Positions 10,380 to 20,548 of a stretch of DNA of 64,000 nucleotides are shown here, piece by piece. The DNA is from Sacculina carcini (lineage: Eukaryota; Arthropoda; Thecostraca; Sacculinidae). The notes beneath the pieces were generated by a model, which was not told the DNA's origin, did not search any database, and worked only from the letters and a program-made list of their open reading frames with translations. The DNA lies in assembly GCA_916048095.2 (NCBI GenBank), contig OU696570.1, positions 9,973,816 to 10,037,815 on the forward strand. The letters are read 5' to 3'. Numbering within the stretch: the first letter of the stretch is position 1; the number at the start of each line of letters is the position of its first letter. Both the position numbers and the translations under genes were made by a program.

Positions 10380-11640
10380 TTAAAGTCGATAAACAAAGCT
10401 ACAAATACTTCAAAATGTAAATGTAGTGGCTTTACGCAGGGAACTGCAAAGGAGCCATGTATATCCATCAGAAGCGGCACATGCAGTCCAGACACGAGCA
10501 TCACGCCGGCTTACTACACGACCTTCAACAGGAACGTTCCTGGTTTGGCCCCCTCATACAGAATAAGTGGTGGCCCAACCAGGAACAACCATAAGTTACC
10601 TACCAAACGACAGGTGTTCCAGTGCTTCCTTCATCTCCAGAAATTAATAGAAAATAAAGGAATTTTTTTGCCACATGATATAGTCAGCGAAACAGTGAAA
10701 TCTGTCATTCAATTCTGGCAGATGGACTGGATCAAGGCGATGACCAAGTACAACGATGCACAGCATTTTGTGAGACTTCACAAAACACAGAAACCTAACA
10801 AGAATTAAATGTACAAAACGTGATTGGAAAGGGAAAAAGTAGACAGACTAATAATTATTGGATAGACTGAATATTCTGAGGAGCAGGCTACTCACAAGTG
10901 TGAAAAAGACGAGAATATCAAGTTTTACCAAAACCAGAAAACAGAAAGGAACGCCCGTATGTCTGGCCATGACAAGATTTTTGAATTACGGTCCATGCAA
11001 CAAGTTGAGAGGACTGTCAGACTACGTCATAGAGAAGAGTAAGCAATGAGCATAAGCAGTTCAATGTGAAAATGATATTAGTTCTTTAGTTGCCGTACAG
11101 AAAATCACTGCTGTTGCCGACTCGATTTCAAGATAATGTAACACTCACACTCCTCAGAAGAGTCATGGAGCATGCAGATATACAATGTATGTATGTATGC
11201 AATACCGCTGCAATGTATGTATGCAATACAACATATACTATACCGCTGATCGTCTTGGATTGTCACACAATAAGGTGACGGCGATAGTATCTGCTAATTT
11301 AATAGCTGGAGGAGCCGACCTTGATGATTTCACGTTAAAAAACAAGACGGAATAGAATGCTGGTGAGGTATCATATCAGTCAAGGCTACATGGAATAATT
11401 CATCAAGGAATCTCCCAAGTGTACTGCTCTTCACTGGGATACCAAGATGTTGAAAGATGTACGGTTTCATAAGAAGATTTGACAGTGCTTGTCTCAGGAC
11501 CACTTGCACATATTGAAGGTAAGCTACTGGGCTGCCATCAATAGACGCATCGCATACGGGGTTCGTGCTCAACTGGTTTGATAGAGTTAGAAGAGATTGT
11601 GTTTGTTCAGCTGGTCATAGTTTGCTGTCCAGCTGGAAGT
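10380..11640 (+). pseudogene. Decayed transposon-encoded protein, family unnamed
   Basis: A chain of frame-broken segments. 10380-10808 reads with LPTKRQVFQCFLHLQ and VIQFWQMDWIKAMTKY. 10870-11035 is a basic stretch with SGHDKIFELRSM. 11280-11345 has AIVSANLIAGGADLDDFTL. 11430-11560 has DLTVLVSGPLAHIEGKLLG. The order and these motifs recall an uncharacterised ORF family I know as common in arthropod genomes (LPVxVSG...LLG segment), but this is from memory. The part that would hold the usual acidic catalytic core is absent, so the copy is a deletion derivative. Confidence 0.4.
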
Positions 11641-11772
11641 GAGGTAAGTGATGACTTTCTTTCGGTATATTGTTTGGGCCGCTCAGACGTTTAATTTGCT
11701 TCCTACACCGGAAATGGATGGGGGAAAGGCATGCTGCGGTTTAGGCAAGATCACAATTGTACTAACTAGAAC

Positions 11773-12200
11773 TATAATAATAAATCATATTTAAATAATA
11801 AACGTCAAAATGCATGTATCTTCGGAAAATCGTGATTTTTCATTAAATTTTTCTCTTTTGCTTAATATGATACACTTTTCTTGAATAACACTTCTCTAAT
11901 TATTTTAACGGGAACAAATACTTCAATTTGATACCCAATTTGTTCTCCAATTGCAACTGTAACACAAGTTATAAGTGTAACAACTGTACGGTGCAAGGCG
12001 AAATTGGGTACTTCCTGCTGTATCGGGCGCGAAAAAGTCCAATGCGGCAGGGTATAGAGATTTTAGACATAAATGGTTGTGATTTTCGGCTTTTTCAGGT
12101 CGAAAAGCTTGGGAAACCATGCAGAGGGGTATAAAAATAGAAAAAAGATGTTTTTGAACAGGTCTAATGTACAATGTACACCAAATACAGGTATGGTGCA
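11773..12200 (-). repeat. Right arm of split inverted repeat
   Basis: Inverted counterpart of 2383-2735. It begins with the AT-rich inner edge (ATAATAATAAATCATATTT) and ends near TTTTTGAACAGGTCTAATG. It has diverged from the left arm by scattered substitutions and indels. No gene is seen. Confidence 0.65.
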
Positions 12201-12295
12201 CGGACAACAGAACGCTTGTGGCTACACTGAGTGCTCTGTGGCAAATGTCAGTGGCGTGTGTTAGTATTGCTTGCAAGTGTGCGTTTTGTTTTGTG

Positions 12296-12585
<290 letters not shown>

Positions 12586-12665
12586 TATTATTGATTTCCA
12601 GTGTTAATACAGCCTGGCCAATCCGAGGAAAATATTTTCAAATGCACCTGTAAGGTGACTCGTAC

Positions 12666-12697
<32 letters not shown>

Positions 12698-13241
12698 AAC
12701 AAACACATGCACGTGCGTTATATGCAACCTGACACTAACACCTCCACCTGTGTAAGGGGCTGGCAGACACATGATCGATGGTGCATTGAGGGGCCCGGTG
12801 TTGTGTGGCCAGGAGTCAGTCAGCACTTCGCCACAGTGTTGGCATCGCGCGTCTCTGTCTCTGTGTGTGCGTGTGTGTGTGTGTGTGTGGGTGTCATTTG
12901 AACTGGTAGGTGCAATGCACACATAAAACGTTTGTGTTTCTTCCCAGTTTTAAATGTTCACGCAAGCTGCGAAGCTTATATAGCATTTTTGACAGTAGAA
13001 TATATTGATTCCATTAGTTATGCTATATGCTCGTGGCTGCAACAGTTAGTCACACAAATTATATTGTCTACTTGTTGGAAGGTTTGTTCTAGTCATTATT
13101 TATAAAGAATATTTCTGTTTATGACTTGACTGTCTTACATTTGTAGCAAGTTGTGTTTGTGCACATTGACTAGCGTGTGAGTGGTTTGTTCAGTCAGTGG
13201 GCGTTCCTATTTGTTGAGTAATTGTATGCAAGGCCGCTGCG
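12586..13241. promoter_or_regulatory. Upstream region of the NEK6/7-like gene
   Basis: This stretch ends at the kinase start codon (13242) and should contain its promoter and 5' untranslated sequence. I see no clear TATA box or initiator, only AC and GT tracts. It is labelled regulatory by position only. Confidence 0.3.
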
Positions 13242-13369
13242 ATGGAGTCGGTCTCAAAGAATGTTCTCAGTTTGGCGGAGGGCGTGGACGAAGCGTATGG
13301 CTCGCTGGACAATTACAACATTGAGAAACGAATTGGTCAAGGCCAATTTTCCGTGGTCTGTCTGGCAAG
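13242..13369 (+). CDS. NEK7: NEK6/NEK7-like kinase, exon 1
   Basis: First coding exon of a six-exon, 312-aa Ser/Thr kinase of the NEK6/NEK7 type. These kinases act downstream of NEK9 in mitotic spindle assembly and cytokinesis. Exon 1 (residues 1-43) holds a short N-terminal tail and the glycine-rich loop IGQGQFSVV (31-39). The start is the first ATG of the frame and gives a length close to the family norm (about 300-313 aa). The donor is AAG|GTAAAC. The symbol is given for the nearest family; NEK6 and NEK7 cannot be told apart here because most invertebrates have one copy. Intron 1 is 7.2 kb and full of retroelements. Confidence 0.93.
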
Positions 13370-14150
13370 GTAAACATTTATTATCCTTATATTTTATTAG
13401 CAAACTTGTTGTGCCCATCAGCAGGTGAATACTACGGTATATTATGTTTTTTAATTTATAATTCATAGCTTTCTGTTCTCATAATATTACATCTACTGAT
13501 GTTTGCAAGCATTCAAATGTTTCATGCGTGTTTTTCTGCATATCCTATGCAATTTTATTGTCTAGTTGCAATTTATTAATACATATTTTCATAGTCTTAT
13601 ATGAACAGTTCTCATGAGTACAACTTTGCTATTTTCAAGCTTGAATATCAGTCAATTTGCATACAAATATTGAAAAGTTTTGCGTAGATAGCAATGAAAT
13701 ATTTCTGATATGTTTAATTTAGTTGTTTACGGACAGTAAACTTCAAATGTGACCATTTTAAGTTATCTAATATGGAATCACTGGGAGATATTTGTATTTG
13801 TATTTTTTGTATTTGGTTATAAACATTTTTCTACAAATGACTGGTTCTTCGAAAATTTAGTTGAATTAAAACAATGTTAATAGTGAAGACAATATGGTAA
13901 AAGTCAAATTTAACACAGGTATAAGTACCGTAAAACATCTGAGGTAAAACATCACAAAGGGTTGTACAGGGTAAAACGGGCAAATCCTTTTACAAAGGGC
14001 TGTACATTGTACAACCGTTTTTAAATGTCCACGTCGGGCAGTTCGTTGTACAGGTTAATTTAAGCCAGTATTATTTTGCCGAACCCCGTTTGTATCGCTA
14101 ATAGTCGCCCGTGATTCAACTGATGAGTGTTGTGCATGTGCATGACCTTG
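13370..14150 (+). other. Start of kinase intron 1, AT-rich
   Basis: Plain AT-rich intron sequence with no recognised gene or element until the small MITE at 14155. A short repeat of the type GTAAAACATC/GGTTGTACAGGG occurs near 13930-14060. Confidence 0.6.
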
Positions 14151-14154
14151 TCAC

Positions 14155-14398
14155 CACTGGCGGATCCAGAGGGGAGCTCAGGGGGATGAAGCCCCCAAAT
14201 GTTTCCATCAACTCCTTATAACCAAGCGGATCACTAAAAGAACTCCTGGAAAAATATATTTCTGAAGAAATTATCGATATAAGCATTATCGCAAAGACGT
14301 TGCATAAGGATGCATGTACATGACTGATCGCTCCCAAAATTCAGTCCCCACAAAATTAATTCAGCCCCTCCCATAATTGCACTCTCGATCCACCACTA
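14155..14398. mobile_element. hAT-like MITE
   Basis: A 244-bp non-coding element with ends CACTGGCGGATCCAGA and TCGATCCACCACTA (imperfect inverted repeats). It is flanked by CTTGTCAC (14147-14154) and ATTGTCAC (14399-14406), a 7-of-8 match to an 8-bp target duplication. A diverged, 5'-truncated copy lies at 21710-21884 in intron 2 of the same gene. Confidence 0.65.
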
Positions 14399-14550
14399 AT
14401 TGTCACCGATACAGGCGGCTAATTGTGGAGCAGCTTGTCCAATACATAGATCGCGCACTAATGTCAGGCGGTGGCAGTGGACCACACTGTCAGCGCGGAG
14501 CCATATGAGTGTATGGAAAGCTGATGGGTCGATTATTTGAGTTTGTATAT

Positions 14551-14818
14551 TGTTCAAGTCTGAGACTGTATTAACAAGATAACCATAACACACAAACAAC
14601 ACTGTAACACAAATGAAAGTAGCGACTCGCAAGAGCAACACACACGAAACACGCGGGCTTCAAAACTTCACTGCCGTTCACTTAAACGGCTCAGTAGGAT
14701 CAGCAGACGACCCACTCTCGATGCCCGACTGCTAGCGCTAAGCAGACGACCCACTCTCGATGCCCGACTGCTAGCGACATCTGTTGAGGTAACTTTCTTT
14801 ACGCTGCGCACTTCCACA
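14551..14818 (-). repeat. LTR copy C (3' outer LTR)
   Basis: 268 bp, same length as copy A. It contains an internal tandem duplication of about 36 bp (GCAGACGACCCACTCTCGAT unit, twice). On the minus strand it is preceded by a G-rich tract (ACTAGGGGGGCG) suited to be the polypurine tract. Left flank TATAT matches the right flank of copy A. Confidence 0.9.
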
Positions 14819-15590
14819 CGCCCCCCTAGTCATTTTCATGACTTCGATGAGCCTTTGGGGACGACGACGAGAGCGAGTTGATCTCCATGGCTCCTCGCTC
14901 CTCTGTGCTGCGTCTCCTTCGGATGATGCACTTGTTGGCTGGACGTCTGGCCTCAGAGCGTGGCCGAATCTCAGGCGAATGTGTCGTCGGTTGCGAGCTA
15001 CCACTCGTCCGCTGAGCATCTTGACAAGGTATCGACGATGCGGCAATTTCTCGACGATCACTCCATACCTGGTCCATTCCTTGGTCGCGTGACACTGGAC
15101 CGCGACGTTGTTTCCCGGGCTTAGCTCGGTTAAGTCTCTGGTGCCCTGGTTGTACCTCTCCTCGGATTTGCACTCGTACGTGTCCATCACGCGCTCCGCT
15201 TCTTCGCTGGACTTCTGCCACTCTGAGCTGAACTGTCGTCTGTATGCAGGCACCATGTCTCTCACCGGACGACCGTAGAGAATCTCCGCCGGCGATCTGC
15301 TGTCTGGTCCAGGCGTGTTCCTCTGCTGAAGTATGCCTTTGGCCCAGCTGTCAGCGTCAAGGCCTCCTCTCACCCCATCCCAGCACTTTTTAATCAGCGC
15401 TTTGGCCGATTTGACGGCGGCCTCGGCTCTTCCGTTCGATTGCGGGCAATGGGGTGATGAGCGCACGTGTTGGAAACGCCATAGCTCCGCAAATCGAGCG
15501 AATTCTCCCGATGTGAACTGCGGTCCTCCGTCGGAGTAGATTATCACAGGCACGCCCACCATGCAGAAGATGGTACGGAAAGTAGCACGT
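14771..15590 (-). pseudogene. Gypsy integrase, C-terminal two thirds
   Basis: Shows the second catalytic Asp in IIYSDGGPQFTSGE and the Glu in NGRAEAAVKSAKAL, then the C-terminal SPGNNVAVQ and RRYLVKMLSGRVVARNRRHI regions. The zinc finger and the first catalytic Asp are missing, replaced by the opening of gag, so it cannot work as an integrase. Confidence 0.88.
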
Positions 15591-15738
15591 AGTCGGTCCA
15601 GCGCTCTCGCCACAACGTGAACGCTTCGCTTCGGTCAATAGATAGATCCAGTTTTGCTGGCACAGAAATTTTCCCGCTCCATGAAAATGAAGAATCACTC
15701 ATTGAATGAGTATCACTGGATCCTGTCGGCTGCGCCAT
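15591..15738 (-). pseudogene. Second copy of the gag 5' end
   Basis: Near-identical to the opening of the gag frame at 18358 for about 50 codons (MAQPTGSSDTHS to the LWRERWTDYVLL region), then it breaks into integrase sequence. The break lies at a short stretch (GGAAAG...) shared with the intact copy, so the deletion junction can be placed near 15590-15598. Confidence 0.85.
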
Positions 15739-15979
15739 GTTCAAGTCTGAGACTGTATTAACAAGATAACCATAACACACAAACAACACTGTAACACAAA
15801 TGAAAGTAGCGACTCGCAAGAGCAACACACACGAAACACGCGGGCTTCAAAACTTCACTGCCGTTCACTTAAACGGCTCAGTAGGATCAGCAGACGACCC
15901 ACTCTCGATGCCCGACTGCTAGCGCTAAGCAGACGACCCACTCTCGATGCCCGACTGCTAGCGACATCTGTTGAGGTAA
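15738..15979 (-). repeat. LTR copy B (internal, truncated)
   Basis: 242 bp matching the outer LTRs but missing 26 bp at the edge that faces the upstream pol frame. Pol sequence (VVQCGSPDAR) runs straight into it, and the pol frame ends inside it at 15887. Confidence 0.9.
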
Positions 15980-18358
15980 TCTGGCATCTGGCGATCCACA
16001 TTGCACGACGCCCATTTCGCCATTCGGCTGTTTTTGTTGAAGCATGAAACCAAGCCCGTTCAGACGACTAGCATCTGTATGCAGGTATGTCGGAGCTTTA
16101 GCGTCGAAATATTTCAGCACATCTTGTGATGACAAAGCTTTTCGTGCTTCATGAAATGCTGCAGTATGCCGGTCTTCCCACAAAAACGTGTTTTTCATGC
16201 TCAACAATCCACGAAGAGGAACCAACCATTTTGACAGATCCGGCGAAAATGAACCGATTTGGTTGCACAGACCAAAGAATGAGCGCAGATTCGTCAAGTT
16301 TGTCGGAACCGGAAATTTCGAGATAGCCTCGTTCAGAGCAGTGTCGATAGAATACCCGCTTGCGCTGACTTCGAATCCTGCGAATTTACACCGTGGCAGC
16401 ATATACTGAACTTTGTTGCGATTCAAAGTTATTTTCCGCTGACGGCATCTGACCAAGAAATTGGTGGCACGTTCTTGAAGCTCCTCTTTTGAGCTGCCAT
16501 AAATGATGACGTCATCTACTAGTTTTTGGACTCCTGTCAGTCCCTCAAGAGCCTCGTTCATCCGACGATTGTAGTGGTCAGATATCGACGAGATGCCGTA
16601 CGGCGCACGGCGGAACATGTATCGACCAAACGGAGTGATGAAGGTGGTCAACGGTTGGCTTTCCTGACTGAGCGGGCACTGATGATAGCCTTTAGCTGCG
16701 TCAAACACTGCAAAATATTTTGCTTCAGCCGTTACCATAGATGCTACACACTCCGCTGGTGTGCTGGACTGAAACAATTCTCTCTGAATGCATCGGTTGA
16801 GTTTGGTGAGATCGACACACAAACGAATTTTCCCACCTTTTTTCGGCGTCACCACGATCGGGGAACACCATTCCGTCGGTTCTGTTACACGTGTGATGAT
16901 ACCTTGTGACTCCAGTGAGTGCAGTTCCTCTTTCAAGGCATCACGTAGCGGGAGTGGCACCCGACGCGGCGCTGTGACGCTATGAGGTCTGCTACCATCG
17001 GCGACTCTGATCTTGAACGATTCACCCGGCAAGCATTTAATCTCTTCACTGAAGACGTCGCGAAATTCGCTGATGACATCTTCAGCTGACGATATACGCT
17101 TTCGATCGTTGGCCTCTGCGACGATGTTCACCGCGGACGGGTTCAGTTGATTCGGATAGTCCCTCGAAATGATGCCCAATTCTCGACACACGTTCCACGA
17201 CAGAAGCATTCCGGATACTCCTTTGAGTACATGCACGTCCACTTCGACTGACAACTCGCCGAGGGAAACGGTCGTTGGACATATACCGACTGGACACATT
17301 CTGGTGCCATCGGCTGAATACGGTCGATCCGTGCTGGGCAGCAGGTTGTTGATGTGCTCAAATTTTTCCAGCACATCCACCCCAGCCACTGTAATGTCGG
17401 CTCCTGTGTCCGGCAATGCAGACACCGTCACATGTCCATCGACGACAACATCCACACGGGGAGCTCGGACTGACATGACGCTTGAAACAATCGCTGCTGA
17501 CACATACCTGTTTTTCCACTGTTTGTTGGCAACGGTTATGTTCTCGGCGCGATCTCTGTCATCGAGGGATGTCTTGCATTTCGTGGCAAAATGACCTAAT
17601 TTGCCGCATCTTCTGCACTTCTGGTCATGTGCTGCGCACTTGCCTTTGCGCTCGTGGTGTCTTCCGCACCGTGGACACTCTGGTTCAGAAATCGAAGGTG
17701 CTCGGCTGGCATGCTTACTGAAGCTACTGCGAACACCGCGCACTCTGCCGACTCTATCGGTCTCTATTTTCTCCGTATCGCGACTGGCGGCTTCTTCTGC
17801 TCTACAAATATCGATAGCCGTCGGAAGGTCCAAGCTTTTCACGCTACACAGCTTCTTAATGGTGGCTGTGTCTCGCATGCCCACCACGATGCGATCGCGG
17901 ACGAGACTATCTTGACATTTGTCACAAAAATTACACGACATGCCCAATTCGCGCAGGCTGATGAGAAAATCGTCAAAGCACTCGCCACTTCTTTGCACAC
18001 GTGAGTTGAAGTTTTTGCGCTCGATCACCTCGTTTACTTGCCCTTTGGCATAAACATCCAAGTGTCGCAAGATTACGTCCACATTGTTCTTGTCTGTTTC
18101 GGCGATATCGAGGCTTTTTACAATTCTCAGACTTTCGTCGCTGATGCACGACCGAAATACTGCCATCTGAACTTCCCGACTCTGACTTTTTAGACCGGAA
18201 AGTAGCACGTAGTCGGTCCAGCGCTCTCGCCACAACGTGAACGCTTCGCTTCGGTCAATAGATAGATCCAGTTTTGCTGGCACAGAAATTTTCCCGCTCC
18301 ATGAAAATGAAGAATCACTCATTGAATGAGTATCACTGGATCCTGTCGGCTGCGCCAT
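15887..18358 (-). CDS. Gypsy gag-protease-RT polyprotein, truncated
   Basis: One open frame of about 820 codons. Gag ends with two zinc knuckles (CPRCGRHHERKGKC and CRRCGKLGHFATKC). Protease has ALPDTGADITVAG. RT has VVTPKKGGKIRLCVDL, FAVFDAAKGYHQCPL, RRAPYGISS and the catalytic LVDDVIIYG. RNase H begins with YLHTDASRLNGLG and is cut off by the internal LTR. The ATG at 18358 uses the last base of the LTR as its A, so the start codon overlaps the primer site (TGGCGCAGCC). The frame is also open upstream into the LTR to an ATG at 18448. Confidence 0.9.
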   Translation of the reverse strand: MAQPTGSSDTHSMSDSSFSWSGKISVPAKLDLSIDRSEAFTLWRERWTDYVLLSGLKSQSREVQMAVFRSCISDESLRIVKSLDIAETDKNNVDVILRHLDVYAKGQVNEVIERKNFNSRVQRSGECFDDFLISLRELGMSCNFCDKCQDSLVRDRIVVGMRDTATIKKLCSVKSLDLPTAIDICRAEEAASRDTEKIETDRVGRVRGVRSSFSKHASRAPSISEPECPRCGRHHERKGKCAAHDQKCRRCGKLGHFATKCKTSLDDRDRAENITVANKQWKNRYVSAAIVSSVMSVRAPRVDVVVDGHVTVSALPDTGADITVAGVDVLEKFEHINNLLPSTDRPYSADGTRMCPVGICPTTVSLGELSVEVDVHVLKGVSGMLLSWNVCRELGIISRDYPNQLNPSAVNIVAEANDRKRISSAEDVISEFRDVFSEEIKCLPGESFKIRVADGSRPHSVTAPRRVPLPLRDALKEELHSLESQGIITRVTEPTEWCSPIVVTPKKGGKIRLCVDLTKLNRCIQRELFQSSTPAECVASMVTAEAKYFAVFDAAKGYHQCPLSQESQPLTTFITPFGRYMFRRAPYGISSISDHYNRRMNEALEGLTGVQKLVDDVIIYGSSKEELQERATNFLVRCRQRKITLNRNKVQYMLPRCKFAGFEVSASGYSIDTALNEAISKFPVPTNLTNLRSFFGLCNQIGSFSPDLSKWLVPLRGLLSMKNTFLWEDRHTAAFHEARKALSSQDVLKYFDAKAPTYLHTDASRLNGLGFMLQQKQPNGEMGVVQCGSPDARLPQQMSLAVGHREWVVCLALAVGHREWVVC

Positions 18359-18625
18359 GTTCAAGTCTGAGACTGTATTAACAAGATAACCATAACACAC
18401 AAACAACACTGTAACACAAATGAAAGTAGCGACTCGCAAGAGCAACACACACGAAACACGCGGGCTTCAAAACTTCACTGCCGTTCACTTAAACGGCTCA
18501 GTAGGATCAGCAGACGACCCACTCTCGATGCCCGACTGCTAGCGCTAAGCAGACGACCCACTCTCGATGCCCGACTGCTAGCGACATCTGTTGAGGTAAC
18601 TTTCTTTACGCTGCGCACTTCCACA
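18358..18625 (-). repeat. LTR copy A (5' outer LTR)
   Basis: 268 bp, TGTGGAAGTG...TTGAACA on minus. It includes the same 36-bp internal tandem duplication as copy C. It carries a 30-codon open frame, in phase with gag, that starts MLLLRVATF and is strongly hydrophobic. Confidence 0.9.
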
Positions 18626-19148
18626 TATATGATTATTGAGTTGATTATTTGAGTTGTATACGAGCTCATCATGTATTCATCGGCTTACATATTAATTGGC
18701 TTTTCAGTTTAACCCTCTAGAAAACCATGTTACACATATGTAAAATCTGTTTCAAAAGTTGTTTCAAGAGTATAACATACTAATGAATCATACTACTCAA
18801 ACATTTTACCACCAAACCCCAGATCAACACGAGTGCAACATTAAAATCGCATCTATTGAGCAAATACGCCACCACAACTTGCTAAGTAATGGAGGGAAAC
18901 ATCTGACACACAGGCTACGGGATATCACCTCGTGTACTATAGGGCTAATTTAATTATTCGTTTTATTGTTTTGCTCATTGTCCTATACAATTCTGTTTGA
19001 TTTTGCTTTACTCTTATTATAATCGCTGTGTTGCATGATTGTGTATTCTGTTTAGCCTTTTGATTTGATAATTTCATTTGATTCATTGTTCTGATTCTTC
19101 ATTATCTTTCATCTTCCTGGCAAAACTTTCATTTCTCGAACTATTTCT
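18626..19148 (+). other. Intron 1 spacer between LTR elements
   Basis: About 520 bp of AT-rich sequence between the gypsy block and the non-coding LTR element. No recognised feature. Confidence 0.5.
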
Positions 19149-20419
19149 TGTAAAAGCAGACATAAGGAACAAAAACAAGATGTATTAAAAGACGGGCGCG
19201 CGGGGGCATTGCAGCCCCACGCGCGCTCACAAGACACCGCACACCGACACACACCCAACGACGCTCACACAACGACTCCCAGAAGACATGACGCCACCAC
19301 GTAGCACGCGCAGTCAGCAAACCGAACAATCCACCATTCAAACGCACGCTCATATACACATACAGCACCTTCATTCGCACTCATACAAAATAGTCATTCA
19401 TACACAATACAATCCAATCCAGTACTAATCTATCACATCTCCCCCTGTTTCTCAGGAAACAAAACTGAAAGTTGAACTGAAATACAAGCCGAAAAATAAA
19501 CGCGGAATAAAAATAAACGAGGAATAAACAGGACGAAGACTTCCGACTCCACGACCTCCAGCAGGCGCGCACCATGACTGCGGCGAAGCACAACACGGCT
19601 AGCCCCAGCGTCGACCGCGCTCCCGCTTCCGCCCGTGCTCTTCAGTGCTCCGCCGCAGCCTGCCGTCTTCTACATCACCGGCTGCCGCGACAGGGCACAA
19701 CACCTCGACCCCAGTGCTCTTCAGCACCCTGCCGCAGCTAGCCGAGACCGCCGTCCACACAGACCACGTCGTCTCGCTTTTATTTCTTCCAGATACCCGG
19801 CTTCAGCAGCTCTCACTCCACCAGCCCTCCAGCACCAGCAGCTTCCACCGCCAGCTCAGCGACGTGTCCAGCCCCAATACGGACGGAGTGAGCATGATCC
19901 GCCACAGCTTCCCCGCTGCCTCCAGCCGGCACCATGCCTCACCGCCGTCCGCACAACACGCTTCTGACACGCCACTGAGAACCTCCACTGCTGCTGTCCT
20001 CCCCTGGTGCTGAAGGCATCACCACTGCTGCTGAAGCCGGAACCAAATTTTCAACGAATTCAAATTTCACCAAGACTTCATTCAAACCGAAATGAAATAG
20101 CCGAAATGGCTTGTTACAGGCCGGTTAGCTTGTAAAAGCAGACATAAGGAACAAAAACAAGATGTATTAAAAGACGGGCGCGCGGGGGCATTGCAGCCCC
20201 ACGCGCGCCCACAAGACACCGCACACCGACACACACCCAACGACGCTCACACAATGACTCCCAGAAGACATGACGCCACCACGTAGCACGCGCAGTCAGC
20301 AAACCGAACAATCCACCATTCAAACGCACGCTCATATACACATACAGCACCTTCACTCGCACTCATACAAAATAGTCATTCATACACAATACAATCCAAT
20401 CCAGTACTAATCTATCACA
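19149..20419 (-). mobile_element. Non-coding short LTR element (TRIM-like)
   Basis: Two 289-bp direct repeats (19149-19437 and 20131-20419, TGTAAAAGC...TATCACA on +), nearly identical, enclose 693 bp. A 5-bp target duplication TTTCT lies on both sides (19144-19148 and 20420-20424). On the minus strand the tract AAACAGGGGGAGA sits just before the LTR at 19437, so the element most likely reads on minus. The interior shows no gag, RT or integrase; it is GC-rich with only short frames. It would depend on proteins of another LTR element. Confidence 0.88.
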
Positions 20420-20424
20420 TTTCT

Positions 20425-20540
20425 CTCTACCTCTTTTGAGCTCTTCCGGTACATGGTCACACCGCAAGGTATTAATAGTGCTTGCACTCTTCCCATGCCC
20501 CTTGACTTGCCTGTATTAAATAATAATAGTAATGTCATTT
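20425..20540 (+). mobile_element. LINE 3' end fragment with TAA-type tail
   Basis: The block CTTCCGGTACATGG...GCTTGCACTCTTCCCATG ends in a TAATAATAG tail. The same block occurs inverted at 45780-45900, also with a (TAA)n-type tail. Such tails mark CR1/L2-type LINE 3' ends. It stops about 10 bp before the kinase exon 2 acceptor. Confidence 0.6.
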
Positions 20541-20548
20541 AACTACAG

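Larger units (their letters stand above)
9285..11768. mobile_element. DNA transposon with about 110-bp TIRs, unnamed family
   Basis: The left end (9285-9400) and the right end (11656-11768) are inverted copies with high identity over about 110 bp. Shared blocks include GTGATCTTGCCTAAAC, CCCATCCATTT, GCAAATTAAACGTCTGA and CCCAAACAATATACCGAAA. Inside are a GT-rich 135-bp tandem pair, an unrecognised GC-rich stretch and a decayed coding region (10380-11640). The outer tips (TAGTTA...TAACTA) would fit a TA target duplication, but the exact edge is uncertain. The left edge abuts the LINE tail and the right edge abuts a foldback arm. Confidence 0.7.
14551..18625 (-). mobile_element. Rearranged Ty3/gypsy element with three LTRs
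   Basis: Outer LTRs at 14551-14818 and 18358-18625 are both 268 bp (TG...CA on minus), and the whole unit is flanked by TATAT on both sides. A third LTR copy (15738-15979) lies inside and lacks 26 bp of its 5' edge. On the minus strand the order is LTR, gag-protease-RT-start of RNase H, truncated LTR, first 50 or so gag codons, the C-terminal two thirds of integrase, LTR. The two halves thus carry complementary deletions. One 5-bp target duplication for the whole block suggests it inserted as a unit. Confidence 0.88.
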
